Positions 34,278 to 42,646 of a DNA stretch of 64,000 nt are shown piece after piece. Position numbers and translations under genes: made by a program. This DNA comes from Nocardioides sp. URHA0032 (GTDB lineage: Bacteria > Actinomycetota > Actinomycetes > Propionibacteriales > Nocardioidaceae), in assembly GCF_000620645.1 (NCBI RefSeq), contig NZ_JIAV01000014.1:62001-126000 (forward strand). The letters run 5' to 3'. Numbering within the stretch: position 1 is the stretch's first letter; the number at the start of each line of letters is the position of its first letter. The notes under the pieces were generated by a model. It saw only the letters and a program-made list of their open reading frames with translations. It was not told the origin of the DNA and made no database searches.

Positions 34278-36284
34278 GTGACGCCTGACCGGCGCTCGGA
34301 GCGGCACGCCCAGAAGGGCGCTGCCGACGCCCCCGTCGACCCCATGACCGGCCGGGTGCTCGACGGTCGCTACCGGATCGGGCCGCGGATCGCTCGCGGC
34401 GGGATGGCCAGTGTCTACGAGGCCACCGACATGCGGCTCGACCGCACCGTCGCGGTCAAGGTGATGCACCCCGGGCTCGGCGACGACGAGGAGTTCGCGG
34501 CCCGGTTCGTGCGCGAGGCGCGCGCCGCCGCCCGCCTCTCGCACCCGAACGTGGTCGCGGTCTACGACCAGGGCGACGACCACGGAACCGTGTTCCTGGC
34601 GATGGAGCTGATCGACGGCATCACGCTGCGTGACGTCATCCGCAAGGAGGCGCCGATGTCGCCGGCTCGGGCGCTGGCGCTGCTGGAGCCGGTCCTCTCG
34701 GCCCTCGCCGCCGCGCACCGGGCGGGGCTGATCCACCGCGACGTGAAGCCCGAGAACGTCCTGATCGCCTCCGAGTCCGACTCCGGGGCGAGCCGCGTCA
34801 AGGTCGCCGACTTCGGCCTGGCCCGCGCGGTCAGCGCCGAGACCCAGCACACCGCGACCGGCGGCGTGCTGATCGGGACCGTCTCCTACCTCGCGCCCGA
34901 GCTCGTCGTCGACGGCCGCGCCGACGCGCGCGCGGACGTGTACGCCGCGGGCATCGTGCTGTTCGAGCTGCTCACCGGGGTCAAGCCGCACGACGGCGAG
35001 ACCCCGATCCAGGTCGCCTACAAGCACGTGCACGAGGATGTCCCCCCGCCCTCGAGCCTCGAGCCCGGCATCCCGGCGTACGTCGACGCGCTCGTCGCCC
35101 GCGCCACCGCACGCGACCGCAGCCTGCGGCCCGCCGACGCGGGCGTGCTGCTGCACCAGGTCCACCGGGTCACGCACGCACTCGCCGAGGGCGTGGCCGA
35201 GGACCCGGACCTGACCGCGGACCTCACGCCCCTCCTGATGACCGCGAGCCACGAGGACACCGCGGCCGACCCCTTCGACTCCCGCGAGATGGCCACGCTG
35301 ATGGCGCCGTCGGACCTCGCCGAGGAGCGGACCACGCAGCTGCGCACGTCTCCCCCGCCACCTCCGCCGCCGGGCCGGACCTCGGGGCCTCGACGGCGTC
35401 GCCGCGGCCTGCTCGCGACGGTCCTGACCGTCCTCCTCGTCGCGGGCCTCGGCGTCGGCGCGTGGTGGTTCCTCGACGGGCGCTACACCTCGACCCCCGG
35501 GGTGCTCGGCATGACGAAGGCGGCCGCCGAGCACGAGCTCGAGGACGCCGGGCTCACCGCCGGGACCGGCGACCCGGCGTACTCCGAGACGGTCCCCGCG
35601 GGGCACGTCGTCGCGACCGACCCGGACCCGGGCGCGAAGGTGCTCGACGGCGGCACCGTCACGCTCACGCTCTCGCTGGGCAAGGAGCGCTACGACGTAC
35701 CGAAGCTCAAGGGGATGACCGAGGACGAGGCGCAGGACGCGCTCGCCGGCACGCACCTGGCGTACGGAACCTCGACGGGGCGCTGGTCTGGGACCGTACC
35801 CGAGGGCCAGGTCATCACCAGCAAGCCCGGCGCGGGTACGACGCTGCGCCCGGACACCGCCGTCGACCTGGTCGTGAGCAAGGGGCCGAAGCCGGTCACG
35901 CTCAAGGACTGGGTCGGCAAGGACTCCGACGACGCGCTGGCGTGGCTCGACAGCAGGGGCCTGGACGGCAAGGTGACCAGCTCGGAGTACTCCGACACCG
36001 TGGACGACGGCGACGTCATCTCGATGGACCCGACCGGAGGCACCACGCTGCACCGCGGCGACACGGTGCGCCTCGTGGTCTCGAAGGGCCCGGAGCTGGT
36101 CGACGTGCCGTCCGTGCGCGGCCAGGGCGTCGACGCGGCGACCCAGACCCTCGAGGGCCTCGGCTTCCACGTCGTGACCCGGGAGGCGTCCGGCTCGCTC
36201 GGCCTCGGCTTCGTCTGGTCCCAGGACCCCGAGGGCGGCGCGCGGGTGCCGAAGGGCTCGACGATCACGCTCACCCTGATCTGA
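34278..36284 (+). CDS. pknL: Ser/Thr protein kinase with four PASTA domains (PknL-like)
   Basis: 668 aa transmembrane kinase. The kinase domain (about 32-295) has the glycine loop ARGGMASVY, the ATP Lys61, HRDVKPEN with Asp155, DFG with Asp178 and GTVSYLAPE. A Pro-rich juxtamembrane region, one helix (about 378-397) and four extracellular PASTA repeats (from about 403, 471, 538 and 605) follow. PASTA domains sense muropeptides or lipid II. The GTG has AGGAGGG upstream. A small inverted repeat CCGGAT/ATCCGG (34242-34261) lies just before it. Neighbour Rv2175c is the likely substrate. Confidence 0.95.
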   Translation: MTPDRRSERHAQKGAADAPVDPMTGRVLDGRYRIGPRIARGGMASVYEATDMRLDRTVAVKVMHPGLGDDEEFAARFVREARAAARLSHPNVVAVYDQGDDHGTVFLAMELIDGITLRDVIRKEAPMSPARALALLEPVLSALAAAHRAGLIHRDVKPENVLIASESDSGASRVKVADFGLARAVSAETQHTATGGVLIGTVSYLAPELVVDGRADARADVYAAGIVLFELLTGVKPHDGETPIQVAYKHVHEDVPPPSSLEPGIPAYVDALVARATARDRSLRPADAGVLLHQVHRVTHALAEGVAEDPDLTADLTPLLMTASHEDTAADPFDSREMATLMAPSDLAEERTTQLRTSPPPPPPPGRTSGPRRRRRGLLATVLTVLLVAGLGVGAWWFLDGRYTSTPGVLGMTKAAAEHELEDAGLTAGTGDPAYSETVPAGHVVATDPDPGAKVLDGGTVTLTLSLGKERYDVPKLKGMTEDEAQDALAGTHLAYGTSTGRWSGTVPEGQVITSKPGAGTTLRPDTAVDLVVSKGPKPVTLKDWVGKDSDDALAWLDSRGLDGKVTSSEYSDTVDDGDVISMDPTGGTTLHRGDTVRLVVSKGPELVDVPSVRGQGVDAATQTLEGLGFHVVTREASGSLGLGFVWSQDPEGGARVPKGSTITLTLI

Positions 36285-36315
36285 CCGTCCGCGCCGTGCT
36301 CGATAGGTTGACGCG

Positions 36316-37167
36316 GTGCGCAACCCGATCGGAACCCATGTGCTGGTCGGCAAGGGGCTGGTCGACGGAGCCGTCGCGAACGCCGACCTCGTGGGCTGCG
36401 AGACCTTCCAGGTCTTCGTCGGCAACCCACGCGGCTGGGCGCTGAGCGACGGGAAGCCGGCGGAGGACGCGCGGTTCCGCGACCTGATGGCCGAGCGGCG
36501 CACGCGCACCTTCATCCACTCGCCGTACCTGGTGAACCTCGGCAGCCCGACGCCGGCGACGTACGAGCGCTCGGTGGCGTCGGTCGCGCACAACCTCAGG
36601 CGGGCCGCCGAGATCGGCGCCGAGGGCGTCGTCGTGCACACCGGGTCGTACGTCGGGGACGTGGACGACACCCGCGCGATGAGGCAGGTCCGCGAAGGGC
36701 TGCTGCCGATCCTCGACGCGATCGCGGACGACGCCGCGCCGTGGCTGCTGCTGGAGCCGACCGCCGGCCAAGGGCGGTCGCTGTGCGCTGGCGTCGACGA
36801 CCTCGAGGCGTACCTGGCGGCCCTCGACTTCCACCCCAAGGCCGGGATCTGCCTCGACACCTGCCACGTATTCGCAGCCGGGGCGCCGCTCGACGAGCCC
36901 GGCGGCACCACCGCCACCGTCGACCGGGTCGTCGAGATCGGCGGCCCCGGGCGGCTCCGCCTGGTCCACGCCAACGACTCCATGGACGTGCGCGGCGCGT
37001 TCCGGGACCGGCACCAGCGGATCGGCGAGGGGCACATCGGCGAGGCGGCGTTCGTCGAGCTGTTCGCGCACCCCGCGACCGAGGGGGTGCCGTTCATCCT
37101 CGAGACCCCCGACTCGCGGGACGCCGACACCCGCGACATCCCGCTGCTGAAGCGGCTGCGCGGATGA
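36316..37167 (+). CDS. nfo: Endonuclease IV (AP endonuclease family 2)
   Basis: Zn-dependent AP endonuclease that cuts 5' to abasic sites. 283 aa TIM barrel. Metal-ligand blocks are VVVHTGSYVG, LLLEPTAGQG, GICLDTCHVFAAG (about 186-198), LVHANDSMDVRGAFRDRHQRIGEGHIG (about 221-247) and FILETPD. Start GTG at 36316. The stop overlaps the DMT transporter start (ATGA), an unusual pairing. Confidence 0.94.
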   Translation: MRNPIGTHVLVGKGLVDGAVANADLVGCETFQVFVGNPRGWALSDGKPAEDARFRDLMAERRTRTFIHSPYLVNLGSPTPATYERSVASVAHNLRRAAEIGAEGVVVHTGSYVGDVDDTRAMRQVREGLLPILDAIADDAAPWLLLEPTAGQGRSLCAGVDDLEAYLAALDFHPKAGICLDTCHVFAAGAPLDEPGGTTATVDRVVEIGGPGRLRLVHANDSMDVRGAFRDRHQRIGEGHIGEAAFVELFAHPATEGVPFILETPDSRDADTRDIPLLKRLRG

Positions 37168-38051
37168 GCCGCCGTACCTCGCTGCTCGCCACGCTCACCC
37201 TGCTGGGCATCACCGCGTGCTGGGGATCGACCTTCTTCCTCATCCACGACCTGCTGGACCGGATCCCCGCTGTCGACTTCCTCGCGGTGCGGTTCTCGAT
37301 CGCCGGCGTGCTGCTGCTCGTGGTCGCGCCGAAGGCCGTCCTCCGGCTCTCGCCGCAGGCGCGCCGCCAGGCCGTGGTGCTCGGCGGCCTGTACGGCGTC
37401 GCGCAGATCCTCCAGACCCTCGGCCTCGCGCACACCCCGGCGAGCGTGTCCGGCTTCATCACCGGCATGTACGTCGTGGCCACGCCGCTGTTCGCGGCCG
37501 TGCTGCTGCACAACCGGATCACCGGGCTGACCTGGGCGGCGGTGCTGCTCGCGTTCGTGGGGCTGGCGGTGCTGACCCTCGACGGGCTCTCGGTCGGGTA
37601 CGGCGAGGCGCTGACCTTCGTGGCGGCGATGCTCTACGCGCTGCACATCGTCGGGCTTGGCGCCTGGTCGAACGCCCGGGACGCGCTCGGGATGTCGATC
37701 CTCCAGGTTGTCGTGGTCGCGGTGATCTGCCTGGTCGCCAGCGCTCCGCACGGCATCGTGCTGCCCGACAACGGCCGCGACTGGCTGTCGGTGGTCTACA
37801 TGGCGGTGTTCCCGGCGGCGCTCGCGCTTCTCGGCCAGACCTGGGCGCAGGCGCACCTGTCGGCGACCCGCACCGCGATCGTGATGAGCATGGAGCCGGT
37901 GTTCGCGGCCTTCTTCGCAGTGCTCTTCGGCGGGGAGTCGTTCACGGTGCGGATGGTCACCGGCGGCGTGCTGGTGCTGACCGCGATGCTGATCGTGGAG
38001 CTCGGGCCGCGCCGCAAGGTCGAGGCCGAGGTCCCCCACATCGCCGTCTGA
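37164..38051 (+). CDS. EamA/DMT-superfamily transporter
   Basis: 295 aa, ten predicted membrane helices in two EamA repeats. The N terminus LLGITACWGSTFFLIHDLL and the second-repeat GQTWAQAHLSATRTAIVMSMEPVFAAFFAVLFGGE are characteristic. It is likely a metabolite exporter with unknown substrate. It is coupled to nfo and followed 13 nt later by the YcaQ-like gene. Confidence 0.9.
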   Translation: MSRRTSLLATLTLLGITACWGSTFFLIHDLLDRIPAVDFLAVRFSIAGVLLLVVAPKAVLRLSPQARRQAVVLGGLYGVAQILQTLGLAHTPASVSGFITGMYVVATPLFAAVLLHNRITGLTWAAVLLAFVGLAVLTLDGLSVGYGEALTFVAAMLYALHIVGLGAWSNARDALGMSILQVVVVAVICLVASAPHGIVLPDNGRDWLSVVYMAVFPAALALLGQTWAQAHLSATRTAIVMSMEPVFAAFFAVLFGGESFTVRMVTGGVLVLTAMLIVELGPRRKVEAEVPHIAV

Positions 38052-38064
38052 CTACGCTCGTCCG

Positions 38065-39123
38065 GTGCACGAGCTGACCCGCGACGACGCCCGCCGGGTC
38101 GCCGTGCGTGCGCAGCTGCTCGACGCACGTCGGCCGAGCGACCTCCTCGAGGTCGTCCGGCACCTGACCGCGCTTCAGGCCGAGCCGACGAACGCCGTCG
38201 CGCCGAGCGCCGACCTGGTGCTGTGGAGCCGGCTCGGCTCGACGTACGACCCGGCCGACCTGCGCGCCGCGCTCGACGAGCAGGTGCTGGTCGAGCACCA
38301 GGGCTTCGTCCGGCCGGTCGAGGACCTCGCGCTGTTCCGCGCCGAGATGGCGGTGTGGCCGGGCACCGGTGAGCTGAAGGACTGGGAGGTCTGGCGGGCC
38401 GGGTGGGTCGAGGCGAACGACGGCTGCCGGCGCGAGGTCCTCGAGCTGCTGCGCACCGACGGGCCGCTGCCGACCAGCGCGCTGCCCGACACCTGCGAGG
38501 TGCCCTGGCGCTCCAGCGGCTGGAACGACAACCGCAACCTGCCACGGCTGCTGAACCTGATGGTCGAGAGGGGCGAGGTCGTGACGGTCGGCCGGCAGGG
38601 CCGCGAGCCGTTGTGGGACCTGGCCGAGCGGGTCTACCCCGACGACCGGGTGCCGGACCTCGAGGAGGCCCGGCGGATCCGGGCGGAGCGTGAGCTGCAG
38701 GCGCTCGGCATCGTCCGCCGCGGCGACGCGGGCGAGCCGGCGAAGGTGGACGGCGTGCGCGGGACCTGGCGGGTCGAGCCGTCCCTGCTCGACGCGCAGC
38801 TGACGGCCCGGGCGGCACTGCTGTCGCCGTTCGACCGGCTGGTGTTCGACCGCAAGCGGCTGGCGGACCTGTTCGGCTTCGAGTACCAGCTCGAGATGTA
38901 CAAGCCGGTCGAGAAGCGGCGCTGGGGCTACTACGCCCTCCCCGTCCTGTACGGCGACCGGTTCGTCGGCAAGGTCGACGCCACCGCCGACCGGGCCGAG
39001 GGCGAGCTGATCGTGCACGCGCTGCACGAGGACGAGCCCCTCGACGACACCGCGCGCGACGCGGTGCTGGCCGAGGTCGACGACCTGGCCGCCTGGCTCG
39101 GTCTCGAGCCGGTGCTTCCCTGA
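38065..39123 (+). CDS. YcaQ/AlkZ-family winged-helix protein (putative DNA glycosylase)
   Basis: 352 aa HTH_42/AlkZ family. The N-terminal region has VVRHLTALQAEPTNAV, and the C-terminal signature is YQLEMYKPVEKRRWGYYALPVLYGDRFVGKVD. E. coli YcaQ and Streptomyces AlkZ unhook interstrand crosslinks or remove alkylated bases through a Q-x-Q or Q-x-D motif. The corresponding site here seems to be QAE (38-40), with Glu as the third residue, so activity is uncertain. GTG start. It may work with endonuclease IV two genes upstream. Confidence 0.82.
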   Translation: MHELTRDDARRVAVRAQLLDARRPSDLLEVVRHLTALQAEPTNAVAPSADLVLWSRLGSTYDPADLRAALDEQVLVEHQGFVRPVEDLALFRAEMAVWPGTGELKDWEVWRAGWVEANDGCRREVLELLRTDGPLPTSALPDTCEVPWRSSGWNDNRNLPRLLNLMVERGEVVTVGRQGREPLWDLAERVYPDDRVPDLEEARRIRAERELQALGIVRRGDAGEPAKVDGVRGTWRVEPSLLDAQLTARAALLSPFDRLVFDRKRLADLFGFEYQLEMYKPVEKRRWGYYALPVLYGDRFVGKVDATADRAEGELIVHALHEDEPLDDTARDAVLAEVDDLAAWLGLEPVLP

Positions 39124-39129
39124 GCCGGG

Positions 39130-39531
39130 CTAGCGGCGCTGGCCCATCATCACCGTCATGGCCCAGATGACCGCGAGGTCGAAGGCGATGATCGCGAGGG
39201 TCCAGAACGGGTAGAACGGCAGGAACGCGAAGTTGGCGAGCGCCGAGAGGACCGCGACGCAGATGCCGGCGACCATCGCCCAGTACTGGCCGAGCAGCAC
39301 GCAGACACCGATGACGACGGCGGCAGCGCCGATGAGCATGTGGACCCAGCCCCACGCGTTGACGTCGACGTCGAACAGGTAGTTCTGCGTCCGCACGAAG
39401 ACGTCGTCCTTGGCGGCGGCGGACAGGCCCTCCAGGAACTGGAAGACGCCGAGCGTCGCGAGGATCGTGCCGGCGAAGATGCCGGTGCCTTCGGCCCAGG
39501 CACGCTCGCGGGGCGTTGTGTTGTCGACCAT
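39130..39531 (-). CDS. DUF7144-type four-helix membrane protein
   Basis: 133 aa with four membrane helices (about 16-35, 60-82, 85-105 and 110-130). GTILATLGVFQFLEGLSA, the NAWGWVHMLIGAAAV segment and FAFLPFYPFWTLAIIAFDLAVIWAM fit the actinobacterial DUF7144 family of unknown function. Start ATG at 39531. The upstream gap carries a near-palindrome GGTCCTAGTACC (39594-39605). Confidence 0.82.
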   Translation of the reverse strand: MVDNTTPRERAWAEGTGIFAGTILATLGVFQFLEGLSAAAKDDVFVRTQNYLFDVDVNAWGWVHMLIGAAAVVIGVCVLLGQYWAMVAGICVAVLSALANFAFLPFYPFWTLAIIAFDLAVIWAMTVMMGQRR

Positions 39532-39703
39532 GCCCGCACTCTCCGCCGCCCCCGGACGGCGCGGTTCACCCGTACCGGGCGAAACTGCCCTTTGGTCCTA
39601 GTACCACCCAAATGCCGGTGGACGGCCGTCCCGCGGCCCTAGCCTGTGCCTCGGTCGACCCCACTGCTCTCGTCCCACGCCCGGTGCCGGCCATCGAGCT
39701 CCC

Positions 39704-39763
39704 GGAGGGTGCTCGGCGTCCTCGCCCGCAGCGCAGCGGTGGACGATGCCACGGGCACCCTCC
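39704..39763. repeat. Inverted repeat in the DUF7144-zinc ribbon intergenic region
   Basis: Perfect 9-bp arms GGAGGGTGC (39704-39712) and GCACCCTCC (39755-39763) flank 42 nt that can pair further (GTCC/GGAC). The gap 39532-39823 holds no gene I can support. The repeat ends 60 nt before the zinc-ribbon gene and could be an operator, a leader hairpin or a remnant of a small element. Confidence 0.5.
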
Positions 39764-39823
39764 TGGGCAGCAGCACGGGCGCACTACTCTGACCCGCGGG
39801 CCGGAAGGCTGGGAGGAGGGTCG

Positions 39824-40675
39824 ATGGGCACCTGTGTGAGCTGTGGCCACGAGCTCGGGGGCGGCCGGTTCTGCACGAGCTGCGGCCGCCCGGTCGGCGC
39901 GCCCCCGCCCCCGCCCTCGACTCCCCCGCCCCCGCAGGCGGGTCAGGTGCCGCAGCCGGCTCCGCGGTACCCGTTGTTCGCCGACGAGTCGGAGCCGACG
40001 TACGACGCTCCGCCGCCCTCACCTCCCCGGCGCCGTCGCCGCCCGGTCTGGCCCGCCGCGGTCGCCGCGGCCGCGCTGGTGCTGGCGGTCGGCGTGCTGG
40101 CCGGGATCGCCGCGCTGTCCGGTGACGACGACCCCCCGCCGGCCGCGACCCCCGGGAGCACCGGGCACGGACACTCCTCCTCGGCCACGCCGTCCGGCGC
40201 CGACCTGGCCACGGGGTCGACGGTCTCCGTCCCGGCCACGGCACCGCCGAACCAGGACGTCACCGGCAGGCCCACGACGTACGACGGCGACAACATGCTC
40301 GACGGCGTGCCCGAGACCTGCTGGCGGATGCCCGGCGACGGCACCGGCGAGGAGATCACCGTGACGCTGCCGCAGGAGACACGCCTGCGCCGGGTCGGGT
40401 TGATCAACGGGTACGCGAAGACCGCACGGGACGCGCAGGGCAACGAGCTCGACTGGTACCACGGCAACCGCCGCGTGCTCAGCGTCGAGTGGGTCTTCGA
40501 CGACGGCACGACGGAGCAGCAGGACCTCTCGGACACCCGGGCCGTGCAGTGGCTCGACGTCGACGTCACCACCACGACCGTCGTCCTGCGGCTGGTCACG
40601 GTCTCGCCGCCGGGGACGGGTCGGGCGGCCCGCGACTACACCGCGATCAGCGACCTGTCGTTCGTGGCGGGCTAG
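39824..40675 (+). CDS. Zinc-ribbon membrane protein with NADase-type glycan-binding (discoidin-like) domain
   Basis: 283 aa. The N-terminal zinc ribbon has two CxxC knuckles (CVSCGHEL and CTSCGRPV). A Pro-rich stretch, a basic patch, one membrane helix (about 71-95) and a Ser/Pro linker follow. The external domain (about 135-283) contains DNMLDGVPETCWRMPGDGTGEEITVTLP and RRVGLINGYAK, the pattern of galactose-binding/NADase-type glycan-binding domains. It probably senses or binds surface glycans. The start has a strong GGAGGAGGG. Its 3' end overlaps the convergent threonine aldolase by 4 nt. Confidence 0.82.
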   Translation: MGTCVSCGHELGGGRFCTSCGRPVGAPPPPPSTPPPPQAGQVPQPAPRYPLFADESEPTYDAPPPSPPRRRRRPVWPAAVAAAALVLAVGVLAGIAALSGDDDPPPAATPGSTGHGHSSSATPSGADLATGSTVSVPATAPPNQDVTGRPTTYDGDNMLDGVPETCWRMPGDGTGEEITVTLPQETRLRRVGLINGYAKTARDAQGNELDWYHGNRRVLSVEWVFDDGTTEQQDLSDTRAVQWLDVDVTTTTVVLRLVTVSPPGTGRAARDYTAISDLSFVAG

Positions 40676-41664
40676 AGCGCCCCCAGGACCGCTGCGGCCT
40701 TCTCGGCGTCCTCGCGGGTCACGTCGAGGTGCGTGACCAGGCGCACGGCGGTGGGGCCGACCGTGGAGATCACGACACCCTCGTCCCGGGCCCTCGCCAC
40801 GAAGTCCGCGGCGTCGGACCGGTGCACGACCACGATGTTGGTGTCGACCGTCGCCGGGTCCACGCCACAGGCTTCGGCGAGGAGCTTCGCGTGTGCGTGG
40901 TCGTCGGCCAGCCGCGCGACGTGGTGGTCCAGTGCGTGCAGCCCGGCCGCGGCGAGGATGCCGACCTGGCGCATGCCGCCGCCCATCCGCTTGCGCCACA
41001 CCCGCGCCTCGGCGATCGCGTCGCGGCTGCCGATCATCAGCGAGCCGACCGGGGCGCCGAGTCCCTTCGAGAGGCAGACGCTCATGACGTCGGCGACCGC
41101 GCCGTACTCCTCGAACGGCGTGCCGGTCGCGACGTGCGCGTTCCAGATCCGGGCGCCGTCCATGTGCACCCGGACCCCGACACCGGTGGCGTACTCGCGC
41201 AGGTCGCGGAGGTCCGCCAGCGGCAGCACCGCGCCGCCCGCGAAGTTGTGGGTGTTCTCGACCGAGATCGCCGCGGTAGGCACGAAGAACGGCCCCATGT
41301 CCGGCGCGAAGATCGTCTGGATCGTCGGGAGGTCGACCTGGCCACGCGGGTGGATCCAGGTGCGCATGGTCAGGCCCGTGTACGCGCCGTGCGCACCCAG
41401 CTCCGCGCGCGCGATGTGCGCGCTCGCCTCGCAGAGCACCTCCTGGCCGGCGTTCACCACGGACCGTACGGCGAGGACGTTCGCCATCGATCCGGTCGGC
41501 GTGAACAGCGCCGCCTCGTGCCCGAACATCCCCGCGACCCTCTCCTCCAGCGCGGCGACCGTCGGGTCCTCGCCGTACACGTCGTCGCCGACCTCGGCGC
41601 GCGCCATCGCCGCGCGCATCTCGTCGGTGGGCCGGGTCAGGGTGTCGGAGCGGAGGTCGATCAC
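40672..41664 (-). CDS. ltaE: Low-specificity L-threonine aldolase
   Basis: PLP enzyme that splits threonine or allo-threonine into glycine and acetaldehyde. 330 aa. MIDLRSDTLTRPTDEMR and VGDDVYGEDPTV open the protein. HMDGARIWNAHVATG and SVCLSKGLGAPVGS carry the PLP-binding Asp and the Schiff-base Lys200. The start is GTG. It shares the strand with the DMT exporter, which lies 12 nt upstream of it, so the two may be co-transcribed. Confidence 0.94.
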   Translation of the reverse strand: MIDLRSDTLTRPTDEMRAAMARAEVGDDVYGEDPTVAALEERVAGMFGHEAALFTPTGSMANVLAVRSVVNAGQEVLCEASAHIARAELGAHGAYTGLTMRTWIHPRGQVDLPTIQTIFAPDMGPFFVPTAAISVENTHNFAGGAVLPLADLRDLREYATGVGVRVHMDGARIWNAHVATGTPFEEYGAVADVMSVCLSKGLGAPVGSLMIGSRDAIAEARVWRKRMGGGMRQVGILAAAGLHALDHHVARLADDHAHAKLLAEACGVDPATVDTNIVVVHRSDAADFVARARDEGVVISTVGPTAVRLVTHLDVTREDAEKAAAVLGAL

Positions 41665-41676
41665 GGAGCCATCCTG

Positions 41677-42567
41677 TCAGGCCGACGCGGGCTCCAGCTC
41701 GAGCCCCTGCTGCCGCACGGGCCACTGGACGACGGCGACCGCGGACAGGACGAGCAGCCCACCGAACGCCTGTCCTGCGGCCAGGGCCTCCCCGAAGACG
41801 ATGGCGGCGGCGCCGACCGTGACGACCGGCTCGATGATGGAGAGCAGCGCGGCCGGCGTCGGGCCCACCCGCGCCATGCCCGCGAAGAACAGCAGGATCG
41901 CGCCGACGGTGCTGACCAGGGCCAGCGCGCTCAGCCAGCCCCAGGCCGCCCGGCCGAGATCGAGGTCGGGTCCACCGCCGACGAGCAGGCTCGCCGCGAG
42001 GCAGCTGATGAAGGCACCGACGCAGATGAACGCGGCCAGCGGCAGGGGCGGGATGTCGGTGACGACCCGGTCCCCGACCAGGATGTAGACGCAGTAGACC
42101 AGGGCGGAGCCGAACGACAGTGCGGCCCCGACCGGGTCGAACCCACCCCCGGCGGCGCCACCGAGCACGAGCACGATCCCGGCGAGCGCCAGGACAAGTG
42201 CCGCCAGGCGCCGGGCCGAGGACCTCTCCCGACCGATCGCGATCGCCGCGACCATCACGAGCACCGGGTAGACGCAGAACACCAGGGCGACCTGGGACGC
42301 GTCGACGCGGGACACGGCGGCGAGGTACAGGCCGGCCTGCAGCGCGTAGCCGAGCCCGCCCATCGCGAGGCCGGTCAGGACCGTGCGCCTCTCGAGCCGG
42401 CGCAGCGCACCCGTCGCCGCCCCGATGACGAGCAGGACCAGGCCCGCCAGCCCGAACCGGACGACGAGGAGCCCGTCGACCGACGCCCCGTCGGCGTACG
42501 CCAGCTTCGCGAACACGGCCATCAGGCCGAAGCCGACGGCGGACAAGAGGCAGAAGACGGGACCCAC
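41677..42567 (-). CDS. EamA/DMT-superfamily exporter
   Basis: 296 aa with ten membrane helices in two EamA repeats. CLLSAVGFGLMAVFAKLAY and GPTPAALLSIIEPVVTVGAAAIVFGEAL mark the two halves. Start GTG at 42567, the only start in frame near the first helix. It is divergent from a LysR regulator 79 nt away, which probably controls it. Amino acid or metabolite export is likely, especially as threonine aldolase follows, but the substrate is not shown. Confidence 0.9.
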   Translation of the reverse strand: MGPVFCLLSAVGFGLMAVFAKLAYADGASVDGLLVVRFGLAGLVLLVIGAATGALRRLERRTVLTGLAMGGLGYALQAGLYLAAVSRVDASQVALVFCVYPVLVMVAAIAIGRERSSARRLAALVLALAGIVLVLGGAAGGGFDPVGAALSFGSALVYCVYILVGDRVVTDIPPLPLAAFICVGAFISCLAASLLVGGGPDLDLGRAAWGWLSALALVSTVGAILLFFAGMARVGPTPAALLSIIEPVVTVGAAAIVFGEALAAGQAFGGLLVLSAVAVVQWPVRQQGLELEPASA

Positions 42568-42624
42568 GCCACCATCGTCCGGCCTCCGAAACTTGTGCGT
42601 CCAGCGCAATCTTTCGAACGGTAT

Positions 42625-42643
42625 CGTCCCTATGATCGGGACG
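42625..42643. promoter_or_regulatory. Inverted repeat in LysR/exporter divergent region
   Basis: CGTCCC-TATGATC-GGGACG lies immediately before the lysR start in the 79-nt divergent gap. It is the only clear dyad there and a candidate autoregulatory LysR site. Overlap with the 5' end of the lysR gene suits autorepression. Confidence 0.4.
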
Positions 42644-42646
42644 GTG

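Noticed and set aside
34158..38039. A minus-strand open frame of more than 1,200 codons running opposite pknL, nfo and the exporter
   Set aside because: It is an antisense shadow typical of very high G+C DNA. Its protein is low-complexity His/Arg/Gly sequence. Only the last 122 codons (33789-34157) form a real gene.
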